Shown: positions 37,911-49,118 of the stretch, in pieces | Position numbering within the stretch: position 1 is the stretch's first letter | Layout: the number at the start of each line of letters is the position of its first letter | Origin: Azadirachta indica | Taxonomy: Eukaryota; Streptophyta; Magnoliopsida; Sapindales; Meliaceae | Assembly: GCA_022749755.1 (NCBI GenBank) | Contig: CM040441.1 | Coordinates: forward strand, 21,081,475 to 21,145,474 | Direction: 5' to 3' | DNA: 64,000 nt | The notes under the pieces: generated by a model | The model's database searches: none | Told to the model about the DNA's origin: nothing | What the model saw: only the letters and a program-made list of their open reading frames with translations | Translations under genes and position numbers: made by a program

Positions 37911-39566
37911 TTTGTGAAGTTTGGGACAGATTGGGAGATCTTTCACGTTCTTGGGTTTTCTTGGTCCCTAGGAAAGAATTCTAAAGTCCTTATTCTAACT
38001 TGCATCCTCTTCCTGGTGTAAAATACCACCTATCTATGGAAATTAAAAGATTTAAGGATTTCTAGATTTGAGTTTTGATTTTTAAAGATTTTAGATATTG
38101 AATTAAAAGGTAAAATTTTGACATGGGTTTTGAATTAATTTTAGGTTGGCGAATATTTTATTGAATTTCTTGTTGGGAACACGAATGAGTTATGAAAAAT
38201 GGGTATCCTATCTTGGATTATATGTTACGCTTTTGCAATCTCTTCTGGAACAATGGCATATTTTGATTTGATGGCAACCCCTTGGTATGCTAGTATTAAT
38301 CTGTACAATGAGTGGGAATGTGACATTTTTTATTTAGATTATCCTTAGTACAAGAATGTGACAACAACGTTAACAGAAAACCTTTAAGGACATAATAAGC
38401 CTTATCTCAAATAAATATAAAATCAACATAAAATTGAAACAACAAAAGATAAACCCTTAAGGAAAGCAGCAAAAATAAAGACAATAAAGAAACCTAACAA
38501 AATGTGTAGCTGATTAGGAAAACCATTACAATATCCTTAAATAAAAGCCATTGGATCTCGATAAGAGGTATATTATTTTCTCAGTATGTATGGGATAATT
38601 TAAAAGTCATCGAAGAAAGCCACCTGTTTGACAATGCAAGTAAGGACCAGTTGCAAAGAGGATGAATAACCAATATGGAATCAAAATAGGAATGTTTACT
38701 TTAAGGTTGTGTTATTGAGACAATTAAGATATTAAGATTGAATTTTCTTGATTATCAGTGGCAAATTTCGAAGCAATACTTATGAAATTCTAAGACAAGT
38801 GTCATGTAAAACCAGCTCCCTTTGTTTCTGTACAACATATTATGACATGTATATTAATTTTAAAATTAATGTAAAAATAATTTTTTTTTTAATTTTTTCA
38901 TTGACAATGTACCAAAAGAATTGTAAAATCGCTTATTGTACCAATTTATATTCCACCCAATGAATGTCACATCATTTGCAATGAAAATTTGAGATAACAT
39001 TCATCACATCTAAAATTAAAAGAAAAAAAAAAGAAATCAAACAGTGATTTTAGCTTTTTAGAGGCATTAGAAATCACAGACTTCAAAACCGAGCTGAACA
39101 ATAAGTCAAATACATATAGGAAAATTTATTGGCAGAAATTACGTCGTGTTACCACATGAAATTACTTATTAATATTGAAACCAATACCTCTTTTTGCTCT
39201 AACTAATGACTGGTTCATTTGACCGATTTCTAAGCTAGATTTTATATTATGCATAAGTACCACACAAATATTTAACTTCTAAACGTTAACCTATATTCGT
39301 AATCTCTTAAAATACAAAAAAGTTTACTTTTGTTTATTTATTTTATTTTATTTTTATCCCACATTCCATATTTCTCCTCTCTTTCTTCTCGCACTTACTA
39401 AAATAGAAAATTTGAAATTATAGAGATTTGGGTTGTTACAAGTAGGTTGAAAAGGTATACTCCAACTAATTGATTAATTGGTTCCACCAATTCTTGGTCC
39501 CCAGGTTTTATTCTCCGCATCACAAATCCGGATGACTAAGAGGTAATTTCGGTGCATGATTCTTAG
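37911..39566. other. spacer upstream of the secreted peptide gene
   Basis: No gene was recognised. Sequence near 39360-39390 (TTTCTCCTCTCTTTCTTCTC) resembles the end of repeat unit D near 56970, placing the peptide gene's upstream region in the same duplicated family. Confidence 0.45.
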
Positions 39567-39575
39567 TATAAATAG
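39567..39575 (+). promoter_or_regulatory. TATA box of the secreted peptide gene
   Basis: TATAAATAG is a near-perfect plant TATA box, 50 bp upstream of the ATG at 39617. A start site near 39600 would give a 5' UTR of about 15-20 nt. Confidence 0.65.
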
Positions 39576-39616
39576 GGTAAATGTTTTCACTTCTTCCATT
39601 ACAAATTAACGAAGAC

Positions 39617-40122
39617 ATGGCAAGCACAGTCGTCAACATTCTCCTTTTTGTCACTCTCCTCTTCGCGGCTTTTGCCTTTTCCACAGGAATGGTACGAATT
39701 ATGTTAATAAGGATAGTTAATTTTAGATAACTTTTAAAAAGTATAATCATCTTTATTCTATATGCAAGTTCGTTTTGAAAAAGCATAAAATATATTGTTC
39801 TAATGTATTAGTCAAACACCAATTCGATTATTTATTTATTTATTTATTTAATTTTCCATTTAATTTGATGTAGGCTCAGGAAGCGTACCCGCCTGGGCTA
39901 GATGTGGTAAAAGTGGGTCTAAATGAGTATATGGTAAACGGAGAGCCAGTGCGAACGGCTCCTGCACCATCTCCAGGTGAAGAATACAAAGCTGAGCCAG
40001 GGCCCCCATTGAATATACAGAAAGTTGGTTTAAATGAATATATGGTAAATGAAAAACTAATTAAATCGAATATTCCAGCGCCTCCAGGTGACTATACTGG
40101 TATACCTGGAGGAAATTCCTAA
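39617..40122 (+). CDS. small secreted peptide precursor with two internal repeats (exons 39617-39691, 39874-40122)
   Basis: Unrecognised family. Exon 1 (25 codons) starts at the first ATG after a TATA box and encodes a signal peptide: short N-region, hydrophobic core ILLFVTLLFAAFAF, likely cleavage just after STGMA. The donor is GTACG (39692) and the acceptor TGATGTAG (39866-39873). Exon 2 encodes about 82 residues ending in NS and TAA. The predicted precursor is 107 aa, cysteine-free after the signal, and rich in Pro, Gly and Glu. It holds two ungapped 37-residue repeats (about residues 34-70 and 71-107), each with the core KVGLNEYMVN. Conservative [VI][RK][TS], then P, G and an acidic-Tyr (EEY or GDY) follow. 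The architecture resembles plant prepropeptides processed into extracellular signals, and DY/EEY could be tyrosine-sulfation sites; both are inference. AATAAA-type signals follow at about 40146. It does not match CLE, CEP, PSY, RGF, IDA or PIP consensus as I know them. Confidence 0.8.
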
Positions 40123-40740
40123 GAAGCATTGGATATTAAATATTAATAAAAGAAACATGTGAGTCCTACTAAAAGTTAGTGTCAAGTTTAATTATTTTTT
40201 CAACATTAATAAAAGAAATATGTATGGCTAGTTATTGTCAATAATATTTATAATTCTTTTTGAATATTTCTCTTGTAACTTGTTATATAGAAAGTTCAAA
40301 CAAAATTAATCAACTAAAATTATTCTTGGTTAACAATATCTTAGAATTTTCGTGTGATTTTTAATATGTATGAATTGAAAGATCATCCCTCATATTAATC
40401 GCAATTTACACAATTAATTGTATTTATTTGATGAAATCCCATGTGCTTTTATTAATAATATTAATTTCGTATATTTCAATTACATACAAGTAAATTTTGA
40501 TAAAATGAAACAAAATATATTAATCTCGACTAACATTATATAGGATATTCGTATAATTTGTTACTATGTATGAAGTGAAAGTTCATATAACTCTATCCTC
40601 TTTGATTGATTCTTACAATCTATAAAACAAATTTAAATGGAATTTAATCGAATTAGCTTCCATTTGCTTGCAAAGATTATTATTATTTTCTCTCATATTT
40701 TTGTTTTGACAATTCAAATATAAGAATGTAGGTATTTATT
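40123..40740. other. 3' UTR and spacer after the peptide gene
   Basis: Two similar words, AATAAAAGAAACATGTG (about 40145) and AATAAAAGAAATATGTA (about 40208), carry polyadenylation-like signals. The rest is AT-rich with no gene. Confidence 0.45.
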
Positions 40741-41330
40741 AATATATATATATATATATCATGGATCCTGCGCATTGTAAGGTATACTTATAAAAAAATC
40801 GTAAAATTGAGATACTATCAATTAGATCATAAACATAAACACTAAACACATAATAATAAGTAAAATTTAAAAGGTTAGAAGAGTAAAGAAAGAAACCCTC
40901 CAATAAACACATGGCATGACTATCTTTTAAGAATGTTGCCAAAGATCATTTTAGTCCGCATAGTATTATTGAACTTATTTTGTCCTACAGTAAAGTTCAA
41001 TGACTCTTGAATGAAAAAAAAGGCACAAAATTAAGATTAATTTTCTTTTAATCTTTTTGAACATTACAATTGAAATTCATGGCGTTATTCAAAACATGTT
41101 AATATTGCATTGGGACTATAATGTTAAAATTGATAATATGTATTTTAATTTATTATTTTCAAAAAATTTAGAAAACTATTATTAACCAAACAAATGCTAA
41201 CAATGAGTTGGGACAAACTTAAATGATTATATTATGAGAAAAAAAAATTAGGAGCATTCATAAAATATATAAAAAAAAAAGTTCCAATAAAATGAGAGTA
41301 ATAAATAATAATATAAAAATTAAATTCAGT
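40741..41330. repeat. local repeat unit E (two blocks)
   Basis: Block 40745-40935 matches 37320-37500 (shared ACACATAATAATAAGTAAAA and AGAAGAGTAA words). Block 41160-41330 matches 52120-52290 and, less well, 55330-55440 (CCAAACAAATGCTAACAATG-type words). The unit is interrupted at about 41330 by the hairpin-rich segment and the LINE. Confidence 0.65.
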
Positions 41331-41334
41331 CGTT

Positions 41335-41540
41335 GCTAAAAGCTGGTCACTAAATGTTTTGGCGATGACATACAGCAGTTGCTGCCAAAACATTTAGTGT
41401 TGACGAGAATGTTGTCACCAAAAGTCTTTTTGGTGACGACATTTGTCATCGCTATAAGTTGCTGTTGAAGATAATATCGTTGTGAAAAGTCGACATCAAC
41501 AACTTTAAGCGATAATGTATAGTCGTTGCCATGGATGTCA
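41335..41540. repeat. hairpin array, CACTA-subterminal-like
   Basis: A perfect 16-bp inverted repeat, CACTAAATGTTTTGGC (41348-41363) with its complement (41384-41399), is followed by a second hairpin: GTTGTCACCAAAA (41411-41423) and TTTTGGTGACGAC (41428-41440). GTCGTTGCY and GTTGCTG words recur throughout. It resembles subterminal arrays of CACTA elements, but I see no CACTA terminus. It interrupts or caps the 3' end of the LINE coding sequence. Confidence 0.55.
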
Positions 41541-44196
41541 TTAGCAGGGAACCATCTAGAGTGCCAAAAATTTATTGAGTTGCCATCTCCAGTAATCCAA
41601 TGCGCTTTTGCCAATACTGAGTATAGAATAGATTGAATGCCTAACCAAATAGCAGAGACATTTCGTATAACTGAAATACGGTAGAGATCCAAATTAAAGC
41701 GATTTTTGAAGTAAATACTCCACTCGCTAGGTTTAGTGAAAATATCCTAAGTTGTCTTTAACTGAATGAGGTCACGAAGGCCCAAAGCACCTTCAGCCTT
41801 AGGAAGACACACGATTTTCCAAGGGATAGCGATAAGCTGAGGAGAATTAGGGTCCCCAGGCCAAAGGAAGTTGGTGCACGAACCATAATGGATTTAAGTG
41901 GAGTGTGAGGCCACCTATAAATATGAAAACTAAAAACAAACATTGAAGTGAAAACTGAATGGAATAGTTGAATTCTACCAGCAAAACTTAAAAGTTTTCC
42001 TTTTTAGCTATAAAGCTTTGTCGTTGCTTTGTTGACGAGAGGACGAAAGAAGGAGCTTTTAGGGTTGCCTTTAAAGATGGTTACCCCCAAATAAGTTGTT
42101 GGAAGGGAACCTTCCTTAAAGCAAATAATGTCAATAACCATAGTACGATGATGCTCTAAATGTTTGCCAAGGAAAAAATGACTCTTCTTATAATTGATGT
42201 GTTGTCTAGAGATAGAAGAGTAAACCTGCAAAAAAGAAGCTAAATTGTGCAGGGACCTGGAGTTGACTCTAGAGAAAATAAAAAAATCATCCTCGAAAAG
42301 GATGTGGGAGAGCGCCACACAACCCCTTAGGGCCAAAATTCTCTTGATAGCACAGAATCGTAAAGGAAATAAAGACCCCAACTAAAAAATTCCTTTGCAA
42401 AACAAAAGAGAATGGGAGATAATGGATCTCCTTGACGAACCCTTCTTGAGCAAGGAAAAAACCTGTAGGGACTACCATTAATCATAATCGACAGTTGAGA
42501 AGATTGTAACAGGACTTCGATCAAACCAAGAAGAGTACTGTGGAACCTGAAACACTTAAGGACTCTAAGAAGAAAGTCCTAACGAATTGTGTCAAAAGCA
42601 TTTGTAACATCCATCTTAAGGCCAACATTCTTGCCATGACTTTTAACACTCATCGTCTGCAAATTTTCAAAGACCATACCAATGCAATTGAGTATACTAC
42701 GCCCTTTAAGAAAAGCCTCTTCTTTGTTGGGAGACAATACGAGAGGCCACCGCCTTAAGTCTGTCTGCAATGATTTTAGGAATAATCTTGAAAATAAAGT
42801 TTGCCAAAGCAATCAGCCTAAAATCAACAATTTTTATTGCGAAGTTTCGGGAATCAAAGAGATAAAGTTAGAGGTGACATTTGGATACAACCAAGACTTT
42901 AAGAAGAAATGTCTGACAAAACAACACACATCTTGTCCCACAATGTCCCAACATTGTTGACAAAAACCCCATTGAAGCCATCAGGACCCGAAACACTGTT
43001 AGGATCCATGGAAAACATTGTGGTCTTAATCTCATCATCATAAGGAATATGAATCAAAACAGAGTTCTCATCTTCTGACACCGAGCGCGGGATAACATTA
43101 TCAATTAAGCTAAGTTTTATAGAATCCGAATTTGTGTTGTAGAGACTAGAGTAAAATTGAACAATATGACTAGAAACAGTGTTTAGGTCTTCTCTAAGAG
43201 AGCCATTTATGTCTATGAAAAAGCTGCGCGAGATTTAGCTCTCTTTATTTTTGCAAAGGTATGAAAAAATCCTGTACAATTGTTCCTATCATTAAGCCAA
43301 GAAATTCTGGCCTTTTGTTTCCAAAAGGCATTTTTCGTTTTAAGACAATCTAAAAGATCAGTTTTGGTCCAACATTCCTCCTTAAAAAGATCTAGTAAGA
43401 ATCCCAATTGAGAAATAGAATCTTGAATGGCTGCTAGATTACCTCGCGCATTATCAATATTAGAATGAATATTACCAAAGACTTCTTTATTCCAACTATG
43501 CAAAACAAGCTTTAGGGACTTCAATTTCATCACCAACATATGCATCGGGCAAGAAGAGATCATTGGAGCTTTCCAACACTTAGTAACGACTAACTTGACA
43601 GAATCATGCATAATCAACATGTTTTGAAACCTGAACTGTTTAGGACCAGAAAGGGCAGAAGTTAAAGCAGTAAAGTGTAAAGCATTATGATCAGAAACTG
43701 ATCGAGGAAGAGGTAAGTGGCCAACTAGAAAACCAAGAAGAATTACAAAGCAAGCGATCCTAGCGAAGTTGAATATAACCTCGAGAGCGCCAATCATTAC
43801 TCCAAGTGAACGAGGATCTATAAGTTGGAAGGTGAATCATTCCGTAATCATTTGACGTCATTTGAAAGCCTTGACAAACACACCCACCTTTTTTTTAGCT
43901 CCCAAAATAGAGTTAAAGTCCTCAATCATCATCTAGGGAACTGAAGCAGCATTATCAATGGTACGAAGCTCCTGTCAGAAGGAACGATGGACCAAATAGC
44001 TAGTTGAGGCATAAGTAAAAGTATAGAAACAATACTTATTTTTGATAGTGTAGGAAATCCTAATATGTTGTAACCTATTCCAAATAACCGACAGAGACGG
44101 GAGGCAATCGAAATAAAAAAGCCAAATATTTAGAGTACGAGCCTTCGAGTTGGAGGCCACCAACTTTAAATGGAGAGAGAACCAAAAGGTTGCAGA
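41541..44196 (-). pseudogene. L1-type LINE: endonuclease remainder, reverse transcriptase and C-terminal part
   Basis: Minus strand. After the copia insertion point the endonuclease continues (SKARTLNIWLFYFDCLPSLS), then a linker with SVSDHNALHF, QFRFQNMLIMHDS and NDRNNCTGFFHTFAKIKR. The reverse transcriptase follows: MDPNSVSGPDGFNGVF, FLKGRSILNCI, KMDVTNAFDTIR, SPYRFFPCSRRVRQGDPLSP, HILFEDDFFIFSRVN (the catalytic DD pair is kept), NYKKSHFF and TYLGVTIFKGNPK. A C-terminal block reads VLAKAHWITGDGNSINFWHS. Homology ends near 41540 at a hairpin array, so the 3' UTR and tail are not seen. Several frameshifts and stops make it inactive. It is the downstream half of the LINE whose 5' half lies at 49119-51045. 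Confidence 0.88.
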
Positions 44197-44201
44197 TATA
44201 G
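44197..44201. repeat. target-site duplication (left), TATAG
   Basis: Matches TATAG at 49114-49118 on the other side of the copia element. Confidence 0.85.
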
Positions 44202-44406
44202 TACTGGAAAATAGGAATTAATGAGTACTAGGGGATTGTGTTTTCAGTCAATAAGATATAATACAAAAGTTTATTAAAAAGAAAAGTTGTTGTAAATAGG
44301 ATTCTTTTTTCCTTTTAACATTTTAATCTCTTCTATAAGAAGGACACCTATGTAAAGCATTAAATATTAGAGTCAATATACAAAATTTTTTCTTACTAAG
44401 TTGACA
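44202..44406 (+). repeat. 5' LTR of the copia element
   Basis: Starts TACTGGAAAATAGGAATTA and ends CTAAGTTGACA. It aligns over its length with 48914-49113. The usual terminal TG appears as TA at the start of both LTRs. Confidence 0.92.
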
Positions 44407-44419
44407 TGGTATTAGAGCC
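44407..44419 (+). promoter_or_regulatory. primer binding site
   Basis: TGGTATTAGAGCC directly follows the 5' LTR. It is one base from the usual copia site complementary to initiator tRNA-Met (TGGTATCAGAGCC). Confidence 0.88.
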
Positions 44420-44499
44420 AAAATTCGTTCCTTGACTCTTCACGAAAAAAAAATAGAAAATAAACCCTAATTGTCCTTCTGCACAACTCGTTTGCCCAT

Positions 44500-45430
44500 T
44501 ATATCTAATGCTTCATCTGACTCTGCCACTTCTATCAACTAGTCAAACAACAGTGCTACTCAAACCTAAGCCCCAAATATTGATTCAGATTCTGTTCAAA
44601 TCACAATTATTCGCCTAAATGGTGACAATTTTTTACGGTGGTCTCCATATGTTCGAGTGTGTATTTGTGGGCAAGGGAAAATTGGCTACCTGACTAGAGA
44701 AAAGAAGGTGTCAACACCTCAAGACTAGGCATATACAACCTGGAATGTAGAGAATTCGATGGTTATGACATGGCTCATCAATTCTATTGAAAGGGATATT
44801 GGTTCTAACTACATGTGCTACTCCACAACCAATGACTTATAAGATAATGTCAATCAAATGTATTCTAATTTATGAAATCAGTCCTAAGTTTATGAGTTAA
44901 CCCTGAAACTTGGTGAAATTCAATAGGGAGATGATTTGTCTACCACGTATTTTAACTCGTTAAAATGGCTGTGGCAGGACTTGGACCTATTTAATGACTA
45001 CGAATGAAAATTTGCTAAAGATGCCAATCACTACAAGAAGATTGTGGAGGCTCATTGAATCTAAAAATTTCTTACTAGGCTCAACGTGAAGACATATTTG
45101 CAAAAGTAAGGAGAGAAGAGAGCCGTAAAAATGTGATATTAGGAAACAAGAACACCAATAGGGTTGCTGAGATGTTTGCGCTTATTGCTTTTTATGCAAT
45201 TGTTAATAAAGCGATGGATTCCTAGAGAAAAACAGTGGAAAAGCCATGGGTTGGTGTGATTATCACAACAAGCCTCACCACACTCAAGAAACCTTTTGGA
45301 AAATTCATGGCAAGCCTATAAATTGGAAGAGCAACACCAGTGATAGGACAGCTGTGCAATACCCACTGCCAATGAAACTGAAGGAAATCCCTTTAGCAAG
45401 GAGCAGATGAATCATCTTCTTAACTGCTAA
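44500..45430 (+). pseudogene. copia gag, degenerate
   Basis: Recognisable blocks: IIRLNGDNFLRWSPYVRVCI, GQGKIGYLTREKK, TTWNVENSMVMTWLINSIER, YELTLKLGEIQ and the zinc-knuckle region CDYHNKPHHTQETFWKIHG. In that region two of the four metal ligands appear changed (Cys to His, Cys to Phe) relative to the usual CCHC. The reading frame is largely preserved but holds about ten in-frame stops. Most sit where relatives have Gln, Arg or Trp, which fits C-to-T decay. Gag would form the virus-like particle of the element in the cytoplasm. Confidence 0.82.
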
Positions 45431-45469
45431 GATCTAATTCATCATATAATATTCCTAGTGTTTCTCTTG

Positions 45470-48400
45470 CTCAAGTAGGTAGAGAACCTAGTGCCCTTTC
45501 TTGTTGTTCAAATATTGCTCCCTAGATCATAGATTCTGAAGCTTCTGATTATATGATCAATCATTCTAGTTTGTATAATACCTACTCACCATGTTTTGCT
45601 ATAGGAAAAATTAGAATTGCATATGGTAGTTGTTCACCCGTTGTAAGAAAAGGTTTGACAAAACTCTTTGAAAATATTAATCTTAAATCTGTTCTCCACG
45701 TTCCTAAACTAGCTTGTAGCCTTTTATCTATGAGTAAGCTATCCAAAGACTCTAATTATTGTGTTATTTTCTTTTATTGTCATTGTGAATTCTAGGACTA
45801 GAGCTTGAGGAAGAGGATTGGTAGTGCGAAGATGATGGATGGAATTTACTACTTTGATGGTGACTCATCTAGTAATAAAAAAGCTTAAGGATTTAGTACT
45901 GTTAGTTCTATATTTGTTTATGAATAAATAGTGCTTTGGTATTTCAGACATGGATATCCTAGTTTTCAATATCTTAAACACTTGTTTCGTACTATATTTA
46001 AGGGTTTGGATTACTCTATTTCTCAATGCGAAAATTGTTATTTATCCAAAAGTCATCGTACTATATATTTGCCAAAACCTTACATTTCCTCAAAACTTTT
46101 TTTATTTAATATATAGTGATGTTTGGGGACCTTCAAAAGTCACCACTATTTCTTAAAAGATGTTTTGTCACTTTCATTGATGATCATATAGATTTGTGTT
46201 GGATATATTTGATGAGTGAGAAATCCGAAGTAGAAAAACTGTTTAACGTTTTTTACAAAATGGTTGAAGCTTAGTTCTAAACTAAAATCAATATTCTTCA
46301 TATTTATAATGGAACCGAGTATTTTAATGAAAATTTGGGAAATTTTTTAAAAGATAATGGTATTTATCATGAGTCTACATGTGTGGATAGCCTTCAACAA
46401 AATGATATTGTTGAAAGGAAAAACAAACATTTACTTGAAGTGGATCGTGCTATGATGTTTTCTATGAATATTCCAAAATATCTATGGGGAGAAGCTATTT
46501 TTGATAGCTTCATATTTGATTAATAGATTGCCTACGCATGTTTTAAAATATAGCACATTGTTAGAATGTTTTAAAAAAATTTTTCCTATGTCACAAATTT
46601 ACTTGGATTTACCACTAAAAATTTTTGGTTGCACAGTTTTCCTTTATAATATTCCTAACCACTCTAGGTCCAAGCTTGATCCTAGGACCGACAAGTGCAT
46701 TTTCATAGGATATGCGACAAAATAAAAAGTAGATATAATTGTTATCATCCCCAAACCAAATTTTTTTTTGTTAGTATACATGTCTTTTTCTTTGAAAACA
46801 ACCTTACTTCCACAAAAATTTTCTTCAGGGGGAGAAAGTAATAGAAGATAATTTTTGGGATTTATCTCCTATTCTATGAGCAAGTACTATTTTGACTACT
46901 ACTACCTTTTTTTCCCTATTACTAATCAAGAAACACTAAGTCAGGAAAAACTTGTTCAAGATAATGAAAGAGATAGGAATTGAAACCTTAGTCAAATATT
47001 GCCAAACATTGTTGTATCTTTAACAGGAGGAAAAACACTACAAACAAATCAAAGGAATCTGAACATTGAGCTTTATGTTTATACTCGGAAGAGACTTCAT
47101 CATAAGAGTCAAAATCAACCTCTAACTCAAGGACTTGATTAATCCTAATCTTCGAGCATTATTACCAAACTATTATAGGTATTCTTACTTTTTAAATTCC
47201 TAATTTTGATCCACCTTTAATTTCTATCTCAAACGTGCCATTATATCTTGATATTCCTATAGCCATCAGAAAGGGGATGTGAAATTGTACAAAGTATCCT
47301 ATTGCTAAGTACCTTTCTTATGATAAACTCTCTCACCTTCATAAGGCCTTCACCTTAAAAGTCTCATCCTTTTTTATCCCTAAAAATATTCAGGAAACCT
47401 TGAATGATCTAAATTGAAATTTAGTAGTGATGGAAGAAATGAATGCTTTGAGAAGAAGTGCTTGGGAGATAGTTGACTTGCCTAAAGGAAAAAAAATAGT
47501 AGATTGTAAGTGAGTTTTCATTTTGAAATGTAGAGCTGATGGTAGTATAGAAAGATTCAATGCAAGACTGGTTTTTACCTAGACCTAAGGGATTGATTAC
47601 TAAGAAACATTTGCTCCAGTAGTAAAGATAAGCTTAGTTTAGGTTTTGTTGTCTTTGGCTGTTAATTTTAATTAGCCATTATATCAATTGGATGTAAAAA
47701 AATGCCTTTCTAAATGGAAAATCTAGATGAGGAAGTCTTCATGAGTCTACCACCAGGATTTGAGAAAAGACATGGACCTAATAAAGTTTCCAAATTGAGA
47801 AAATCCCTATATGGTCTGAAGCAATATCTTAGAGCATGGTTTGAATGTTTTGGAAAGGTTGTGAAGAGTTGTTGTTACTATCAAAGTCAAGCTAATCATA
47901 CAATGTTTTACAAGCACAACGAAGAAGGCAAGGTTGCGATTCTAATTGTTTATGTGGATAATATAATTCTTACAAGACATGATATTAAAGAATTGGAAAG
48001 GCTAAAGAAGAAGCTGGCAACTACTTTTGAGATCAAGGACTTAAGCACACTAAAATACTTTCTTGGAATGGAATTTGCTAGATCCAAGGAAGGTATATTT
48101 GTTAACTGAAGAAAATGTGTATTTGATTTACTTGGTGAAATAGGTTTACTTGGGTGCAAACTAGCTGAAACTCCAATTGAACCTAGCCTTCAATTAAAAC
48201 CTACCAAGATCGAGGAAGTACTAAATAGAGAGCAGTATCAAAGACTCGTTGAAAGGCTGATTTATCTATCCCACACACGTGTTGACATAGCCTTTGTTGT
48301 AAGTATAGTCAGCTAATTTATGCACTCACCTGGACCATAACATTTTGATGCTATCTACAGGATTCTAAAATACTTAAAAGGAACTCCTGGAAGGGTTTTG

Positions 48401-48860
48401 ATATATAAAAGACAAGGTCACCTACAAATTAAGGCATACATTTATGTGAATTGGGCAGGAAATGTTATTGATAGATGATCAACTTCTGGTTACTGTACAT
48501 TTGTTGGAGCCAATCTTGTCACTTGGCAAAGCAAAAAGCAAAATGCGGTGGCTAGAAGTTATGTCGAAGCTGAGTTCAGATCTTTTGCTCAACGAATTTA
48601 TGAAGTTTTATGGATTAAAAGACTATAAGAGGATCTATGACTTTCTAGTTCTTCACCCATAAAGATTTATTGTGATAACAAGGTAGTAATCTCTATTACT
48701 CATAATTCTGTTCTTCACGATAGAACAAAGTATGTAGAAGTTGCTAAGCATTTTATCAAAGAGAAATTAGATAATCCACTGATTTGCATGCCATACATTC
48801 ATACTGTTGAACAAATTGCTTATGTCTTTACTAAAGGACTACTAAGAAACAGTTTGAAAA
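45470..48860 (+). pseudogene. copia pol: protease, integrase, reverse transcriptase, RNase H
   Basis: In order: a protease/pre-integrase block (ASDYMINHSSLYNTYSPC-like frame, LKSVLHVPKLACSLLSMSKL, then WYFRHGYPSFQYL and CENCYLSKSHR); integrase core pieces (TFIDDHIDLCWIYLMSEKS, NGTEYFNENL, DNGIYHESTCVDSLQQNDIV and ERKNKHLLEVDRAMM, then LINRLPTHVL and FGCTVFLY); and RT (EEMNALRRSAWEIVDLPKGK, EEVFMSLPPGFEKR, LRKSLYGLKQ, ILIVYVDNIILT, LKYFLGMEFARS). RNase H follows in broken frames up to about 48860. In RT the catalytic YVDD reads YVDN, so the second aspartate is lost. There are many stops and frameshifts, and no single frame covers a whole domain. Confidence 0.9.
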
Positions 48861-48904
48861 GTTAATTGGCAACCTGGCTATAGAAGACATCTTCAAACTA
48901 GCTT

Positions 48905-48913
48905 GAGAGGGAG
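48905..48913 (+). other. polypurine tract
   Basis: GAGAGGGAG lies immediately before the 3' LTR, the expected plus-strand primer position. Confidence 0.8.
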
Positions 48914-49113
48914 TATTGGAAAATAGGAATTAACAAATATTAGGAGATTCTGTTTTCAGCCAATGAGATATAATAGGAAAGTTTATTAAATAGGAAAACT
49001 GTTGTAAATAGGATTTCTTTTTCTTGTAGCTTTGAAATCTTTCTATAAGGACACCCATGTAAACTATTGAATATTAGAGTCAATACAGGGAATTCTTTTT
49101 TACCAAGTTGATA
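48914..49113 (+). repeat. 3' LTR of the copia element
   Basis: Starts TATTGGAAAATAGGAATTA and ends CCAAGTTGATA. It differs from the 5' LTR at scattered positions and small indels. Confidence 0.92.
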
Positions 49114-49118
49114 TATAG
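49114..49118. repeat. target-site duplication (right), TATAG
   Basis: Perfect match to 44197-44201. Confidence 0.85.

Larger units (their letters stand above)
44202..49113 (+). mobile_element. Ty1/copia LTR retrotransposon, complete structure, inserted in the LINE
   Basis: About 4.9 kb with two LTRs (44202-44406 and 48914-49113), a PBS, degenerate gag-pol in copia order (gag, protease, integrase, RT, RNase H), a polypurine tract and a perfect TATAG target duplication. Removing the element and one TATAG restores a continuous LINE endonuclease reading frame, so the LINE was there first. The LTRs differ at many positions, so the insertion is old. Confidence 0.95.

Noticed and set aside
39520..39786. 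Minus-strand frame over the peptide gene's promoter and first exon
   Set aside because: The plus strand has the TATA box, signal peptide, splice sites and continuing repeat-containing exon.
42540..42960. Plus-strand frames inside the LINE
   Set aside because: Antisense shadows of the LINE reverse transcriptase.
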